A stretch of 64,000 bases of DNA from Algoriphagus terrigena DSM 22685 (lineage in GTDB: Bacteria > Bacteroidota > Bacteroidia > Cytophagales > Cyclobacteriaceae): NCBI RefSeq assembly GCF_000429445.1, contig NZ_AUBW01000027.1:1-64000 (forward strand), written 5' to 3'. The notes beneath the pieces are model-generated. The model was not told the origin of the DNA. It did no database searches and saw only the letters and a list, made by a program, of their open reading frames with translations. Shown here piece after piece: positions 53,216 to 61,895 of this stretch; the first letter of the stretch is position 1, and every line of letters begins with the position of its first letter. The translations under genes were made by a program, and so were the position numbers.

Positions 53216-53731
53216 ATGGATCAGATCAAGACAGATACCTTTTCGGCGGAAATTGATATTATCGGAATAAACCCATTCGTCTCCATACCGGACGTTATAC
53301 TGCAGCGTATCTTCAGGCAGGCGGAAAAAAACAAAGGTGCGATACCGGTCAGAGGAACGATCAACGGAGATCCGTACCTGCAGACGCTGGTAAAATACAG
53401 CGGCCAATGGCGGCTGTATATCAACACCAGTATGCTCGACAACTCGCCCAAAAGAATAGGGGAGGTTGTTGAACTCACCGTAGAATTTGATCCCGTGGAA
53501 AGGATCATAGAGCCACACCCAAAGCTTACCCAGGCTTTGAACGGGGACAGAGAGGCAAAAGAAGCATTTGACACACTGACACCTTCTCTACAAAAGGAAA
53601 TCGTCAGATACATCTCGTTCCTAAAGAGCGAAAAAAGCATCCGGGAGAATATTGAAAAGGCAATAGGGTTTCTGAAGGGCAAAAACAAGTTTGTCGGAAG
53701 GGATCCGATAAAGAAAAGTAATCCAACCTAA
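53216..53731 (+). CDS. DUF1905 / YdeI-OmdA domain protein
   Basis: The 171-residue protein has an N-terminal DUF1905 barrel (FSAEIDIIGINPFVSIPDVI...PVRGTINGDPYLQTLVKYSG, VVELTVEFDP) and a C-terminal OmdA-like helical part (LTQALNGDREAKEAFDTLTP, SLQKEIVRYISFLKSEKSIR, NIEKAIGFLKGK). Related proteins are annotated as bacteriocin-protection (YdeI/OmpD-associated); the biochemical role is unknown. It opens a series of small stress-type genes on the plus strand. Confidence 0.88.
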   Translation: MDQIKTDTFSAEIDIIGINPFVSIPDVILQRIFRQAEKNKGAIPVRGTINGDPYLQTLVKYSGQWRLYINTSMLDNSPKRIGEVVELTVEFDPVERIIEPHPKLTQALNGDREAKEAFDTLTPSLQKEIVRYISFLKSEKSIRENIEKAIGFLKGKNKFVGRDPIKKSNPT

Positions 53732-53870
53732 TCATCGGCATAATCCAAAATACCGATCCGAAGTGGGCGTTGATCACTATACTGGATGATAAAAACCAGT
53801 AGATCTGCTACTGAATCAATCCTACCAATAAGTACAAAGAGCCACCCGCTCTGTTTAAACTGAGTTGACT

Positions 53871-54323
53871 ATGACAAGAAACGAACTGCCACGGATGCAC
53901 AACGTGGGCATCGTCGTGGAATCTCTCGACGACGCGATTTCTTTTTTCTCCCTGTTGGGACTAAGACTGGAAGGCAGAATGATGGTAGAAGGTGAATGGG
54001 CCGGTCGGGTGACTGGTTTGAGAGATCAGTCTGTGGAGATTGCAATGATGGTCACACCTGACGGGCACAGCCGACTCGAACTTTCGAGATTTTTAGCACC
54101 GACACCTGTGGCAGACCACAGGGCAGCGCCTGTCCAGTCTCTTGGCTACCTGCGTATTATGTTCACAGTGGAGAATATCGACGTGCTGGTAGCCCAACTC
54201 ATCGAGCATGGTGCCCAGCTGGTAGGTGAAGTCGTCCAGTACGAAAACGCCTATCGGCTTTGCTACATCCGTGGTGTCGAGGGGCTTTTGATCGGACTGG
54301 CTGAGGAACTCACCGGGAATTAA
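53871..54323 (+). CDS. VOC (glyoxalase/dioxygenase-like) family protein
   Basis: 150 residues from the ATG at 53871. The paired beta-alpha-beta-beta-beta modules are clear: RMHNVGIVVESLDDAISFFS, EIAMMVTPDGHSRLELSRFL, LGYLRIMFTVENIDVLVAQL, and RLCYIRGVEGLLIGLAEEL. His5-type and Glu metal ligands are at the usual positions. Substrate unknown; glyoxalase or antibiotic-binding roles are equally possible. Confidence 0.85.
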   Translation: MTRNELPRMHNVGIVVESLDDAISFFSLLGLRLEGRMMVEGEWAGRVTGLRDQSVEIAMMVTPDGHSRLELSRFLAPTPVADHRAAPVQSLGYLRIMFTVENIDVLVAQLIEHGAQLVGEVVQYENAYRLCYIRGVEGLLIGLAEELTGN

Positions 54324-54443
54324 ATTTGGAGATTGGCACCTCTGTGGCATGCGTCGGCGCTATAGATTTCAGGGCACGGGAGCGTGGCCCCGTCAATGCC
54401 CGCCAGAAGAAACGAGCAGAAAAATCTGATCAACTTTTGTAAG

Positions 54444-55310
54444 ATGAAGAAAAATAATCTGAAAGCAATCAGCCTATACGAGTACTTGAAGCATCAGAAC
54501 AATCACAGTCTGGACACTCCGTTTTTTTTGGCAGACAACAACACCTATAAAAATGCCTATGTGAAATTCCCCTTCCGGACATTTACTTACGGCATAGGCA
54601 TCACATATACCGGCGGCATCGATGACGTAAAAATTGGTAACGTAGATTACAAGGTTCATCCAGGCTGCCTCACTACTATCGGCCCGGGAATCGTGTGCAC
54701 TTGGAGCAGCAACTATTCCGCTGAGCACGATACGGTCTACTTCACAGAGGAGTTGTTTAATGGATATAGTAGTAGCTTATTCCTTCAATCCCTGGATTTC
54801 TTCTCGCATGGAGGACGCCATGTCATCCCGCTTACCGAGGAACAGATTAGAAAAGTGACAGCCCTGATTAGGACGCTAAAGGAGTTGCAGGAAGACAGAT
54901 CTGTCATACCGGGTATCGTTCATTCTTTGATTATGTTTGCGAACTCCATTCATGCTGGAATGGATGACAAGAACCAGACACAGGCGAACTCCACAAAAGA
55001 GCGTATTGCAGCCCAATTCAGAAAATTGGTGGCTGAGCAATACAGAGAGCATAAAGCGGTGGCGTTTTATGCATCGTCGCTGAACATCACCCCTGACTAC
55101 TTGAGCGAGGTTCTCCAGTGCCAACTGGGCAAAAGTGCCAAGAAATTTATCGATGAGTTTGTGGCGTTCGAGGCCAAGAGCTTATTGAAGCAAACCCCGC
55201 TTTCGATTCAGGAAATTTGCTATTTTTTGGGCTATGAGGATGCATCATCCTTCACCAAAATCTTCAAGAAACAAACCGGCACCACTCCTTCCTCATATCG
55301 GGTGGCATAA
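54444..55310 (+). CDS. AraC family regulator
   Basis: 288 residues from the ATG at 54444 (MKKNNLKAISLYEYLKHQNN). An N-terminal cupin-like part (YKVHPGCLTTIGPGIVCTWS) is followed by an AraC DNA-binding domain (about 195-288: VAFYASSLNITPDYLSEVLQ, LSIQEICYFLGYEDASSFTK, KKQTGTTPSSYRV). Cognate genes are likely the neighbouring detoxification genes, but no operator was identified. Confidence 0.92.
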   Translation: MKKNNLKAISLYEYLKHQNNHSLDTPFFLADNNTYKNAYVKFPFRTFTYGIGITYTGGIDDVKIGNVDYKVHPGCLTTIGPGIVCTWSSNYSAEHDTVYFTEELFNGYSSSLFLQSLDFFSHGGRHVIPLTEEQIRKVTALIRTLKELQEDRSVIPGIVHSLIMFANSIHAGMDDKNQTQANSTKERIAAQFRKLVAEQYREHKAVAFYASSLNITPDYLSEVLQCQLGKSAKKFIDEFVAFEAKSLLKQTPLSIQEICYFLGYEDASSFTKIFKKQTGTTPSSYRVA

Positions 55311-55455
55311 AGAATGGCTACCTGCTCTGCTGCCGTTTTAAAACCGGGGTTCTTACCAGTCCTACCGACTTTTCGCCCAGCGTGGAGTTTTTGAGTTTGC
55401 TTCCTTTGTAAGAGATAAAGGAATCAGCGAGGGAAAGGGCTAGTTTTCTAAGAAT

Positions 55456-56256
55456 ATGGCATCGTACCAGATACACCAACCGCATCCCGCTTTAAAACAC
55501 TATGTGAGGTACTACTGGACATTGGATGTTCAGTTGAATGAAGAATCGATGCTGAATCTTCAAGTGATGGCTGATCGATACCCTCGAATCGTGATACAGT
55601 GTCTGGAAGGGAAAAATGCGCTCTACAGTCCTGACTATGAAGCGGTCTACGCAGCCAGTTTGAAAGGCATCGCCACAAAACCGGTCTTAGTCCGCATGGA
55701 GTCTACGTATTCCCATATTGCGGCCTCTCTCTTTCCCCATAGCATACAGGCACTGTTCGGTATTGATGGCCATGAGACAGCCGATGCCGTACTGGATTTA
55801 CATCACTTTTGTGATCCCTACACCATCGAGCAAATCATGGAGGCTCGCCATACTCACGTGCGCCTAGCGCTCTTGGAGGCCTACTTGCTCAGGCGACTGA
55901 ATGTGATAAGAACAGTGGATTGGAGAGTGGTGAATTTTTCGAAGCTATCCACCAATACGCACTACGGTCACCTTCTAAAGTCTTATAGCATAAGCGAGCG
56001 CCAGTTTGAACGGAAGTTTTTGCAATCCATTGGATTTACTCCATCGTATTACAAAAGGGTTTTGCGCTTTGAGAAGGCTCTCTTTCGAATCCAGCAGAAG
56101 TGCTACAAATCGCTCGCTGACCTAGCTTACGAACTTGGCTATGCGGATCAGTCACACTTTAACAGAGAGTTTAAGCAGTTTTCTGCCATGACGCCACTTA
56201 CACTGCTCGCACAAAATGAACTTGTAAAAGAAAGCGGATCACTGCTGATCGGCTGA
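55456..56256 (+). CDS. AraC family regulator with DUF6597-like N-terminus
   Basis: The 266-residue protein starts with a DUF6597-type domain (HPALKHYVRYYWTLDVQLNE, YPRIVIQCLEGKNALYSPDY, SLFPHSIQALFGIDGHETAD) and ends with an AraC domain (LKSYSISERQFERKFLQSIG, KSLADLAYELGYADQSHFNR, FKQFSAMTPLTLL). Not closely similar to the previous AraC protein. It directly precedes the epoxide hydrolase gene and may regulate it. Confidence 0.92.
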   Translation: MASYQIHQPHPALKHYVRYYWTLDVQLNEESMLNLQVMADRYPRIVIQCLEGKNALYSPDYEAVYAASLKGIATKPVLVRMESTYSHIAASLFPHSIQALFGIDGHETADAVLDLHHFCDPYTIEQIMEARHTHVRLALLEAYLLRRLNVIRTVDWRVVNFSKLSTNTHYGHLLKSYSISERQFERKFLQSIGFTPSYYKRVLRFEKALFRIQQKCYKSLADLAYELGYADQSHFNREFKQFSAMTPLTLLAQNELVKESGSLLIG

Positions 56257-56392
56257 AGATGTCGGATTTGTTCTATACTTCTTTTTCGTATTTGCATTCC
56301 TTCGCAAAGAGCTGTCTAAATGGGAAATGCCCAACGAGCTTTAAGACTAACTTTTGAAATTGATAACCATCTATTTATCAACATAAAACACA

Positions 56393-57511
56393 ATGAAAAA
56401 CGTAAGCGAATTCGAAGTTGCAATTCTCCAATCAGAACTGGACGATCTGAATACCCGCCTGAAAAACACTCGGTGGCCCGGTGAAGCAGAAGGCTCGGAC
56501 TGGCACTTTGGTACGAGCGAAGAGTACCTCAAAGAGCTGGTGGACTATTGGTTGACAAGCTATGATTGGAGAAAACAGGAAGCGTCACTCAACTCCTACC
56601 CCCAGTATATTGCCGAAGTGGATGGAATCAAGATCCATTTTCAATACATAAAAGGTAGCGGAGAAGCCAGTAAGCCGTTGATCCTTACACATGGCTGGCC
56701 TGACAGTTACTATCGTTTTCATAAGATCATCCCATTACTGACCGCCGGCGAGCAGAATTTCGATCTGGTGATTCCCTCCATTCCCGGTTTCGGCTTTTCG
56801 GAAAGAAAGTCATTGACGACTGAGGCCGTGGCTGACCTCTGGACAAAGCTAATGACAGAAAACCTCGGCTACGCAAAGTTCTATGCAGCCGGTGGCGACA
56901 TCGGGATGGGCGTCACAAAGGCGCTCGCATCCAAGTATCCGGATGTCGTGGCTGGAGTTCATTTCACTGACCTGGGGTACCCGATGGGCCAAGAGGACCC
57001 GGGTACTATGTCTGAAGGCGAAAAACAATTTGCCCAGTTTGTCCAACAGTGGTGGTACAGCGAAGGCGCTTATGCAATGGTGCAGGCAACCAAACCACAG
57101 TCGCTAGCCTACGGGCTGAATGAGTCCCCTGTTGGCCTGGCCGCTTGGATTCTAAGTTTCGGATCATCCGGTGCCAGTCCGGACACTCTTGAATCAGCTT
57201 TCGGCGGAAGAGATGAGATGCTGACAAACATACTGATTTACTGGTTTACACAAACCATCGCCACCTCCATGAGAATGTACAAGGAAGACGCTGTGGCACA
57301 CTGGGGCGGTGCTCAGCCACTGAAGAAAACAAATGTGCCTGCAGGCGTGGCCGTGTTCCCCAGAGAGGCCCAATTTCCGAAAGAATGGGCTGAGAGATTT
57401 GTGAACGTCGTCAGCTACACCAAAATGGAAGAGGGCGGTCACTTTGCGGCACTCGAGGTGCCAGAGCTATTTGCTGAAGAATTGAGAAGATTCTTTTTCG
57501 GCTTGGGCTGA
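56393..57511 (+). CDS. Epoxide hydrolase (EHN/alpha-beta hydrolase family)
   Basis: The 372-residue enzyme has the N-terminal EHN region (LQSELDDLNTRLKNTRWPGE, LKELVDYWLTSYDWRKQEAS) and an alpha/beta-hydrolase core: oxyanion HGWPDSYYRF, nucleophile Asp169 in AAGGDIGMGV, a lid tyrosine region, and His350 in EEGGHFAALE. This is the layout of microsomal-type epoxide hydrolases, which open epoxides to diols. No signal peptide. Part of the detoxification cluster. Confidence 0.93.
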   Translation: MKNVSEFEVAILQSELDDLNTRLKNTRWPGEAEGSDWHFGTSEEYLKELVDYWLTSYDWRKQEASLNSYPQYIAEVDGIKIHFQYIKGSGEASKPLILTHGWPDSYYRFHKIIPLLTAGEQNFDLVIPSIPGFGFSERKSLTTEAVADLWTKLMTENLGYAKFYAAGGDIGMGVTKALASKYPDVVAGVHFTDLGYPMGQEDPGTMSEGEKQFAQFVQQWWYSEGAYAMVQATKPQSLAYGLNESPVGLAAWILSFGSSGASPDTLESAFGGRDEMLTNILIYWFTQTIATSMRMYKEDAVAHWGGAQPLKKTNVPAGVAVFPREAQFPKEWAERFVNVVSYTKMEEGGHFAALEVPELFAEELRRFFFGLG

Positions 57512-57571
57512 TCCTCTCACATCCGGGCTCTCTCTTTCCCTGAAGAGCAGGGGGCGATTTAAGTGGAAACC

Positions 57572-58126
57572 ATGAGAAAAATAGTATTAGTCATCCATAC
57601 CTCAGTTGACGGATTCGTGGCGGACGAAAACGGCAGACTTAACCACCTCGTCCAAAGTCCCGAGAATCTGGATTTTGTGTGCGGCCTAACAGAGGATGCT
57701 GACGCTGTTTTAGCCGGCCGCATCTACTTTGAGTCCTTGGACAGCTATTGGCCCGATGTTTATAGAAACCCGAATGCCACTGTCAGCGAAGTAAGGTATT
57801 CCAATTGGTACAACGGTGCAGAAAAAATAGTGCTGTCAAGGTCCCTGAGTCAAAACGAAAAGAGTGGTATTACGGTGCTATCAGAGGATATAGAAATGAA
57901 CCTTTTACACCTTAAAAACAAAAAAGGCAAAGACATTCTCTTGTTTGGCAGTCAGTCAGTCTAACGGGAGTTGGCAAAGTCCAATCTCATCGATGAGTAT
58001 TGGATCATCATGTATCCAGTCCTTTTGGGAAAGGGAGGGCCCATTTTTAATGGCAGCGAAAGTGTCAGAAAAATGCACCTCCTGAGCTCATCGAATCAAT
58101 CAAAAGGCGAAATGGCTATAAATTAA
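57572..58126 (+). pseudogene. DHFR-like reductase gene with an in-frame TAA
   Basis: The frame from 57572 (MRKIVLVIHTSVDGFVADEN) encodes the RibD-C fold through DILLFGSQSV, hits TAA at 57962-57964, and in the same frame continues RELAKSNLIDEYWIIMYPVL and LGKGGPIFNGSESVRKMHLL to a stop at 58124-58126. The downstream part is what the family needs (NLIDEYW...PVLLGKG), so a single nonsense change has split the gene. A sequencing error is possible. Not the same subgroup as the reductase at 40994-41605. Confidence 0.85.
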
Positions 58127-58158
58127 AAAGTGGAACTAAGTAACAGACTTTGAGCAAG

Positions 58159-58566
58159 ATGACCCAGAAATCAAAGAAAAACTATCCCATTGGCAGTATA
58201 GTGTCAGCTGATTTGACAGTGCCTCACGCTACAGAGCTGAGAGATTTCTATGCTCAGGTAATTGGATGGGAGCCGGAAGGATTAAGAATGGGGAGCGACC
58301 CGGACTACATGGACTATGTCATGAAAGACGCCGAGGGTAATTGGGCGGGGGGACTTTGCCACGCAAGAGGAGTAAACTCGGACATCCCTCCCCAGTGGAT
58401 GGTGTACATCCAGGTCAAAGACATAGGAGAGAGTGTGGAGAAATGTAAAAACCTCGGCGGGAAAGTCATCAAAGAATCATTTGACAAGAGCGGCAACTAC
58501 CTCTATGCAATGCTGGAAGACCCTATGGGTGCGGTCTTGGCAGTCACCCATGTAGCCGCTACGTAG
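58159..58566 (+). CDS. VOC family protein
   Basis: 135 residues from the ATG at 58159 (MTQKSKKNYPIGSIVSADLT); a TTG at 58150 is in frame. Two modules: VPHATELRDFYAQVIGWEPE...WAGGLCHARGVN and PPQWMVYIQVKDIGESVEKC...LYAMLEDPMGAVLAVTH. This is the subgroup often annotated as lactoylglutathione lyase-like or CFP32-like. Substrate unknown. Confidence 0.87.
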   Translation: MTQKSKKNYPIGSIVSADLTVPHATELRDFYAQVIGWEPEGLRMGSDPDYMDYVMKDAEGNWAGGLCHARGVNSDIPPQWMVYIQVKDIGESVEKCKNLGGKVIKESFDKSGNYLYAMLEDPMGAVLAVTHVAAT

Positions 58567-58621
58567 AACCCTTTAGCGGGTATTGCAGAACTTGACACCT
58601 TGAACAATTATAACTTGAACT

Positions 58622-59044
58622 ATGACTGAAAAATTGAGCGTAGAAGACAGAATTGAGATCAATGCTTCGAAGGAAAAAGTATGGGAGGTCTTGACAAATC
58701 CAGATCTCATCAAGCAGTGGGACGACATTCCGGAAAATTATCCGGGCGGGCATTTGGAGCTTGGGAGCACCATTGAATGGGAAGGCTATTCTAGATTGAC
58801 TGTCACACAGTTTGATCGTCATAATTTCCTTAGCCTTGCTATGTATTTGCCTCAAGTTGACTTGCCGGCAGGTGCATACGACGTAAGGTATAACTACACC
58901 TTGACAGAAAAAGATGGTAAGACAAGCCTGAGTATAGCGATCGGTGATTTTTCACAGCTTCCCAAGGCAAATGACTATTACGACGCTACTTTGGAATGGG
59001 TGCAGACAGCAGGGCAGAAAATAAAAGAACTTGCCGAGAAATAG
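58622..59044 (+). CDS. SRPBCC / AHSA1 family protein
   Basis: The 140-residue protein begins VEDRIEINASKEKVWEVLTN and has LIKQWDDIPENYPGGHLELG, YTLTEKDGKTSLSIAIGDFS and a final amphipathic helix (LEWVQTAGQKIKELAEK). The fold makes a hydrophobic cavity that binds lipids or aromatic compounds. Similar genes often travel with VOC and DHFR-like genes as here. Confidence 0.88.
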   Translation: MTEKLSVEDRIEINASKEKVWEVLTNPDLIKQWDDIPENYPGGHLELGSTIEWEGYSRLTVTQFDRHNFLSLAMYLPQVDLPAGAYDVRYNYTLTEKDGKTSLSIAIGDFSQLPKANDYYDATLEWVQTAGQKIKELAEK

Positions 59045-59137
59045 AAACCGCACTCTGGAAACTTCCGTCTTTTTCCTTTCCAAAAACACCGGATTCAAAA
59101 GCTGATCTCATGGATAGAGTCACCTCCTGATAGTCGG

Positions 59138-59423
59138 CTAGGCCGCAAGGTTTGCCCGTCTCCCGGTGTCAAGGGTCTCGTGGTCGTAGTCATCGAGCAG
59201 TTCCAGGCCTTTGGCAAAATGGTTGAGCCAATCCAGATTTTGGTCTTTGGCTTTTTGCTCGATCCCCCTGCCCAAGATCCTGATCCCGTCCTTTAGGGGT
59301 TGGAATTCCTGTTGCTTCTGCTCCGGCCTTTTTCGGTGGTATCCTTGGAGGAGATAGTCTTTCAATCGCCGGGAGGCCCAGATTCGGAATTGTGCGCCCT
59401 GTTGGGATTTGACATGTTAGCCA
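59138..59423 (-). pseudogene. RhuM (virulence protein) middle/C-terminal fragment
   Basis: On the minus strand the sequence reads VKSQQGAQFRIWASRRLKDY then LLQGYHRKRPEQKQQEFQPL and LDWLNHFAKGLELLDDYDHE. This is the central part of RhuM-family proteins. Just upstream, ISVG-stop-HVKS shows TAC/CGT codons of the conserved ISVGYRVKS changed to TAA/CAT. The N-terminal HTH part is missing here, but two N-terminal fragments lie at 61.3-61.5 and 62.7-63.0 kb. Confidence 0.75.
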
Positions 59424-59519
59424 ACAGAGATGAGCCTGAAAATGAACACAGTTTGTTACGTGACTCCCAGAGAACTGATTTCAACATGTACCCAATAATC
59501 TTAAATAGCTAAAAAGCAA

Positions 59520-59556
59520 AAACCCTGTAAAACAGCTATTTACAGGGTTTTACTTG
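59520..59556 (+). terminator. Strong hairpin, possible terminator
   Basis: AAACCCTGTAAA (59520-59531) and TTTACAGGGTTT (59539-59550) pair perfectly over 12 bp, followed by TACTTG. In Bacteroidota such a hairpin often ends an integrase or tRNA-proximal gene; neither is present here. Confidence 0.6.
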
Positions 59557-59648
59557 TATTTATTTACAGTAAAATATAACTATTTTAATGTGTTATTTTC
59601 CGATGCAGAAAGTGTAATTAGTTGTAAATAAGATAAATGGAAAAAATC

Positions 59649-59667
59649 GGTACAAATATGGTACAAA
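59649..59667. repeat. GGTACAAA direct repeat
   Basis: GGTACAAA occurs at 59649-59656 and 59660-59667, one helical turn apart. Similar repeats occur near attachment sites of tyrosine-integrase islands, but no integrase is seen, so this is only suggestive. Confidence 0.35.
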
Positions 59668-59775
59668 AGTGAGTTGGACTTTTTTTTCGCGGTTAAAAAT
59701 CAGGGTTTTTTTGGTCTTTTCAAATACTTGGCGTTAGGCCTAATTCTGGTCTTTCTACAACAAAAAACTGCCAAT

Positions 59776-60003
59776 TCACAGGGGTATTTTACTAAACCTA
59801 TTTGGATCTCTTGCATCAATGGGAGCCAATACATGACCAAACATGCTCAATACATGATTTACCTTGGATAGGTTAAGATTTTCCTTTCCCTGTTCGATTT
59901 TCCGGATTACGGTAAGTGCGACCCCGGCTTTGTCGGCAAATTCTTCCTGAGTCATCCCCAATTGCTTCCTTCTGGTTTTAACAAATTCGGCTAGCTGATT
60001 CAT
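59776..60003 (-). CDS. HipB-like (y4mF-type) antitoxin/repressor
   Basis: The 75-residue protein reads MNQLAEFVKTRRKQLGMTQE, then EFADKAGVALTVIRKIEQGK and VNHVLSMFGHVLAPIDARDP. This is a HTH_3 (Cro/CI) domain of the y4mF subgroup, which normally precedes a hipA kinase gene. No HipA sequence follows on the minus strand, so it is an orphan. It is transcribed away from the fic gene across a 194-bp region with palindromic half-sites and probably represses both directions. Confidence 0.88.
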   Translation of the reverse strand: MNQLAEFVKTRRKQLGMTQEEFADKAGVALTVIRKIEQGKENLNLSKVNHVLSMFGHVLAPIDARDPNRFSKIPL

Positions 60004-60015
60004 TCTATTGTATTT

Positions 60016-60064
60016 GCATATAAATGTAGAAAAAAGAGTTGGTTTATATGCTTTTGCGTATAAA
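60016..60064. promoter_or_regulatory. Three-half-site operator between hipB-like and fic genes
   Basis: GCATATAAA (60016-60024) and TTTATATGC (60043-60051) are perfect inverted arms; a third site GCGTATAAA (60056-60064) follows. Position and symmetry fit binding by the HipB-like dimer for autoregulation. Confidence 0.65.
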
Positions 60065-60169
60065 AATTAGGTTTTCTTGATCTTTAGATGCTTTTAGATA
60101 TAAATTTTAGCCAAATCTTTTACTGTGAGGGATAGAAGGTCATTCTATAACTCATTTATTTCGTATTAT

Positions 60170-60198
60170 TGAGCTATAGAAATAATTTCAATAGCTCA
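60170..60198 (+). promoter_or_regulatory. Inverted repeat overlapping the fic start codon
   Basis: TGAGCTAT (60170-60177) and ATAGCTCA (60191-60198) are perfect arms 13 bp apart; the last base is the A of the fic ATG. As RNA it would put the ribosome site in or beside a stem; as DNA it could be an operator. Confidence 0.65.
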
Positions 60199-61304
60199 TG
60201 AAATGGATTTGGGAGAGAGCGGATTGGCCAAACTTCACATTTGACCCGGCGGCATTTGTTCAATTAGAACGCGAATTTCATCGTAATACGGGTTTGATTT
60301 TAGGTTCACTTAGTTCGGTGTCGTCTGAGGATGCGGATGAACTAAAGGTAAGTCTTTTGAGCAGCGAAGCGTTGGATACCTCGAAAATTGAAGGGGAGAT
60401 ATTGGACAGAGATTCTGTTCAATCCTCCATCCGTGGTCAGTTGGGATTGCAGACTGATGGAAGAAGGCCTGGTCCCAAAGAAACGGGTGTTTCCCGAATG
60501 ATGGTGGATCTCTACAGGAGTTACCATGAGCCTCTTGACCAAGAGCGCCTATTCTCCTGGCATCAAATGATGATGAACGGAAGGATTGATTTGGAAATTG
60601 TCGGAGGTTATCGAGTTCATGTAGATCCGATGCAGATTGTATCGGGGAGGTTAGATTCGCCTCAAGTTTTCTATGAGGCTCCGCCTTCTCATAGGGTGCC
60701 AAAAGAGATGGAAAATTATCTTATTTGGTTCAATCGAGCTTTCAGCGAAGGAATGCCCACATTGGTTCATGCCGGATTGGCGCACCTGTATTTTGAATTA
60801 ATTCACCCTTTTGAAGATGGAAATGGTCGAATCGGACGAGCCATTGCAGAAAAAGCCTTGGCTATGGGAGCCAAACACCCCTTGATTACCTCACTTTCCA
60901 GTACCATAGAGCGAAATAAAAAAGCGTATTATCAGGCATTAGAGCGTGCCAATGGCTCTTTGGAGGTGACAGATTGGTTGGTGTATTTTTCTGAAGAGGT
61001 ATTGAAAGCCCAAATCAATGTGCAGAAATTGATTCTATTTATTGTTGAAAAGGCTCGCTACTTTGAAGAATTCCGGACTAAGCTGAATGAGCGTCAGTCC
61101 AAAGTCGCGCTGCGGTTGTTTCGTGAAGGACCAGAAGGTTTCAAAGGTGGACTGAGTGCTGAGAATTACATTCGTATCAGTAAAACTTCTCCCGCTACTG
61201 CCACCAGAGATCTAGCGGAAATGGTAGCCCTTGGGGCCCTAAAAAAGACTGGAAAACTTAGACATACGCGCTACTATCTCCCGATGGTGGAAATCTCACA
61301 TTGA
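60198..61304 (+). CDS. Fic family protein, class II (N-terminal inhibitory helix)
   Basis: The 368-residue protein opens MKWIWERADWPNFTFDPAAF (DUF4172-type start). An inhibitory motif (S/T)xxxE(G/N) is present as T61-SKI-E65-G66. The Fic core has the full HPFEDGNGRIGR motif with catalytic His203; the flap precedes it (GGYRVHVDPMQIVSG). A winged helix ends the protein (about 300-365: SKVALRLFREGPEGFKGGLS, SPATATRDLAEMVALGALKK). Fic proteins transfer AMP to target hydroxyls; class II enzymes are held off by their own helix, often without a separate antitoxin. All catalytic residues look intact. Targets are unknown. Confidence 0.95.
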   Translation: MKWIWERADWPNFTFDPAAFVQLEREFHRNTGLILGSLSSVSSEDADELKVSLLSSEALDTSKIEGEILDRDSVQSSIRGQLGLQTDGRRPGPKETGVSRMMVDLYRSYHEPLDQERLFSWHQMMMNGRIDLEIVGGYRVHVDPMQIVSGRLDSPQVFYEAPPSHRVPKEMENYLIWFNRAFSEGMPTLVHAGLAHLYFELIHPFEDGNGRIGRAIAEKALAMGAKHPLITSLSSTIERNKKAYYQALERANGSLEVTDWLVYFSEEVLKAQINVQKLILFIVEKARYFEEFRTKLNERQSKVALRLFREGPEGFKGGLSAENYIRISKTSPATATRDLAEMVALGALKKTGKLRHTRYYLPMVEISH

Positions 61305-61539
61305 GATTTTTTCATTTAGGGTGACCATTCGTTGACCTTTTTGCTGAACTACCAAGGATTTCTTGACAGTTGCCGCTTTACCCAGTTCCCTTTCTTTATA
61401 GTAAGCTGATGTTTTGCTTGGTTTGATTGAAAAAGTTTGCCCTTTTATCCTGCGAAAGCCACACCGTTTCCAAATCAAACTTTACCTTGATTTAGGTCTG
61501 GCCATCACTACCCTGATATATTTCGATCTGTTTGTTCAT
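61296..61539 (-). pseudogene. RhuM-family N-terminal fragment, degraded
   Basis: From an ATG at 61539 the minus strand reads MNKQIEIYQGSDGQT, then TAA where the related copy at 62.9 kb has CAA, then IKVKFDLETVWLSQD and FFNQTKQNISLL. After a frameshift it resumes YYKERELGKAATVKKSLVVQ and ends beside the fic stop codon. It is a RhuM start with at least one nonsense and one frameshift change. Confidence 0.75.
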
Positions 61540-61895
61540 TTCCTGCTTCGCTTATCTTAATATATTCGACTCTTGGTCAAAAATAAAACGGAGTCTACTT
61601 TCTTGCGATACTTTCCAAAGGCTGATTTTTGAAGTACTGGCTTATTAAGTTCTTGAACTGGAAAAATGTACAATTCTGCTGGATTTGAAGCTTTTTTGAA
61701 AAACGAAAGTAACATTCTTTCGTTATGTTTTATTCTTTTTAAGATTATACGCTTCTTGCCAGTAGATCAAAATGGCCTTGAATTCCTACTCTCCCATAAA
61801 AAATGAAACGGACACCTAGCGAAACTTGGTGAGCGAAGTCTAGGTGAAGCGTATGAAATTTGGCAAATGGAAAAGTCTCGGATATCCATATTTTT
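61540..61895. other. AT-rich intergenic, no gene
   Basis: Nothing recognisable on either strand between the RhuM fragment and the next gene's stop codon. Confidence 0.45.

Larger units (their letters stand above)
59045..59775. other. Junction region with RhuM fragment, hairpin and AT-rich sequence
   Basis: Holds the RhuM middle fragment (59138-59423), a strong hairpin (59520-59550) and an AT-rich stretch with a GGTACAAA direct repeat (59649-59667). No intact gene; a plus-strand frame at 59674-59871 lacks support. Confidence 0.6.

Noticed and set aside
59424..59775. HipA kinase following the HipB-like gene
   Set aside because: No HipA-like reading frame exists on the minus strand here; only a hairpin and AT-rich sequence.
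59674..59871. 65-codon plus-strand frame with a hydrophobic start
   Set aside because: Half of it is antisense to the HipB-like gene and there is no supporting start or homology.
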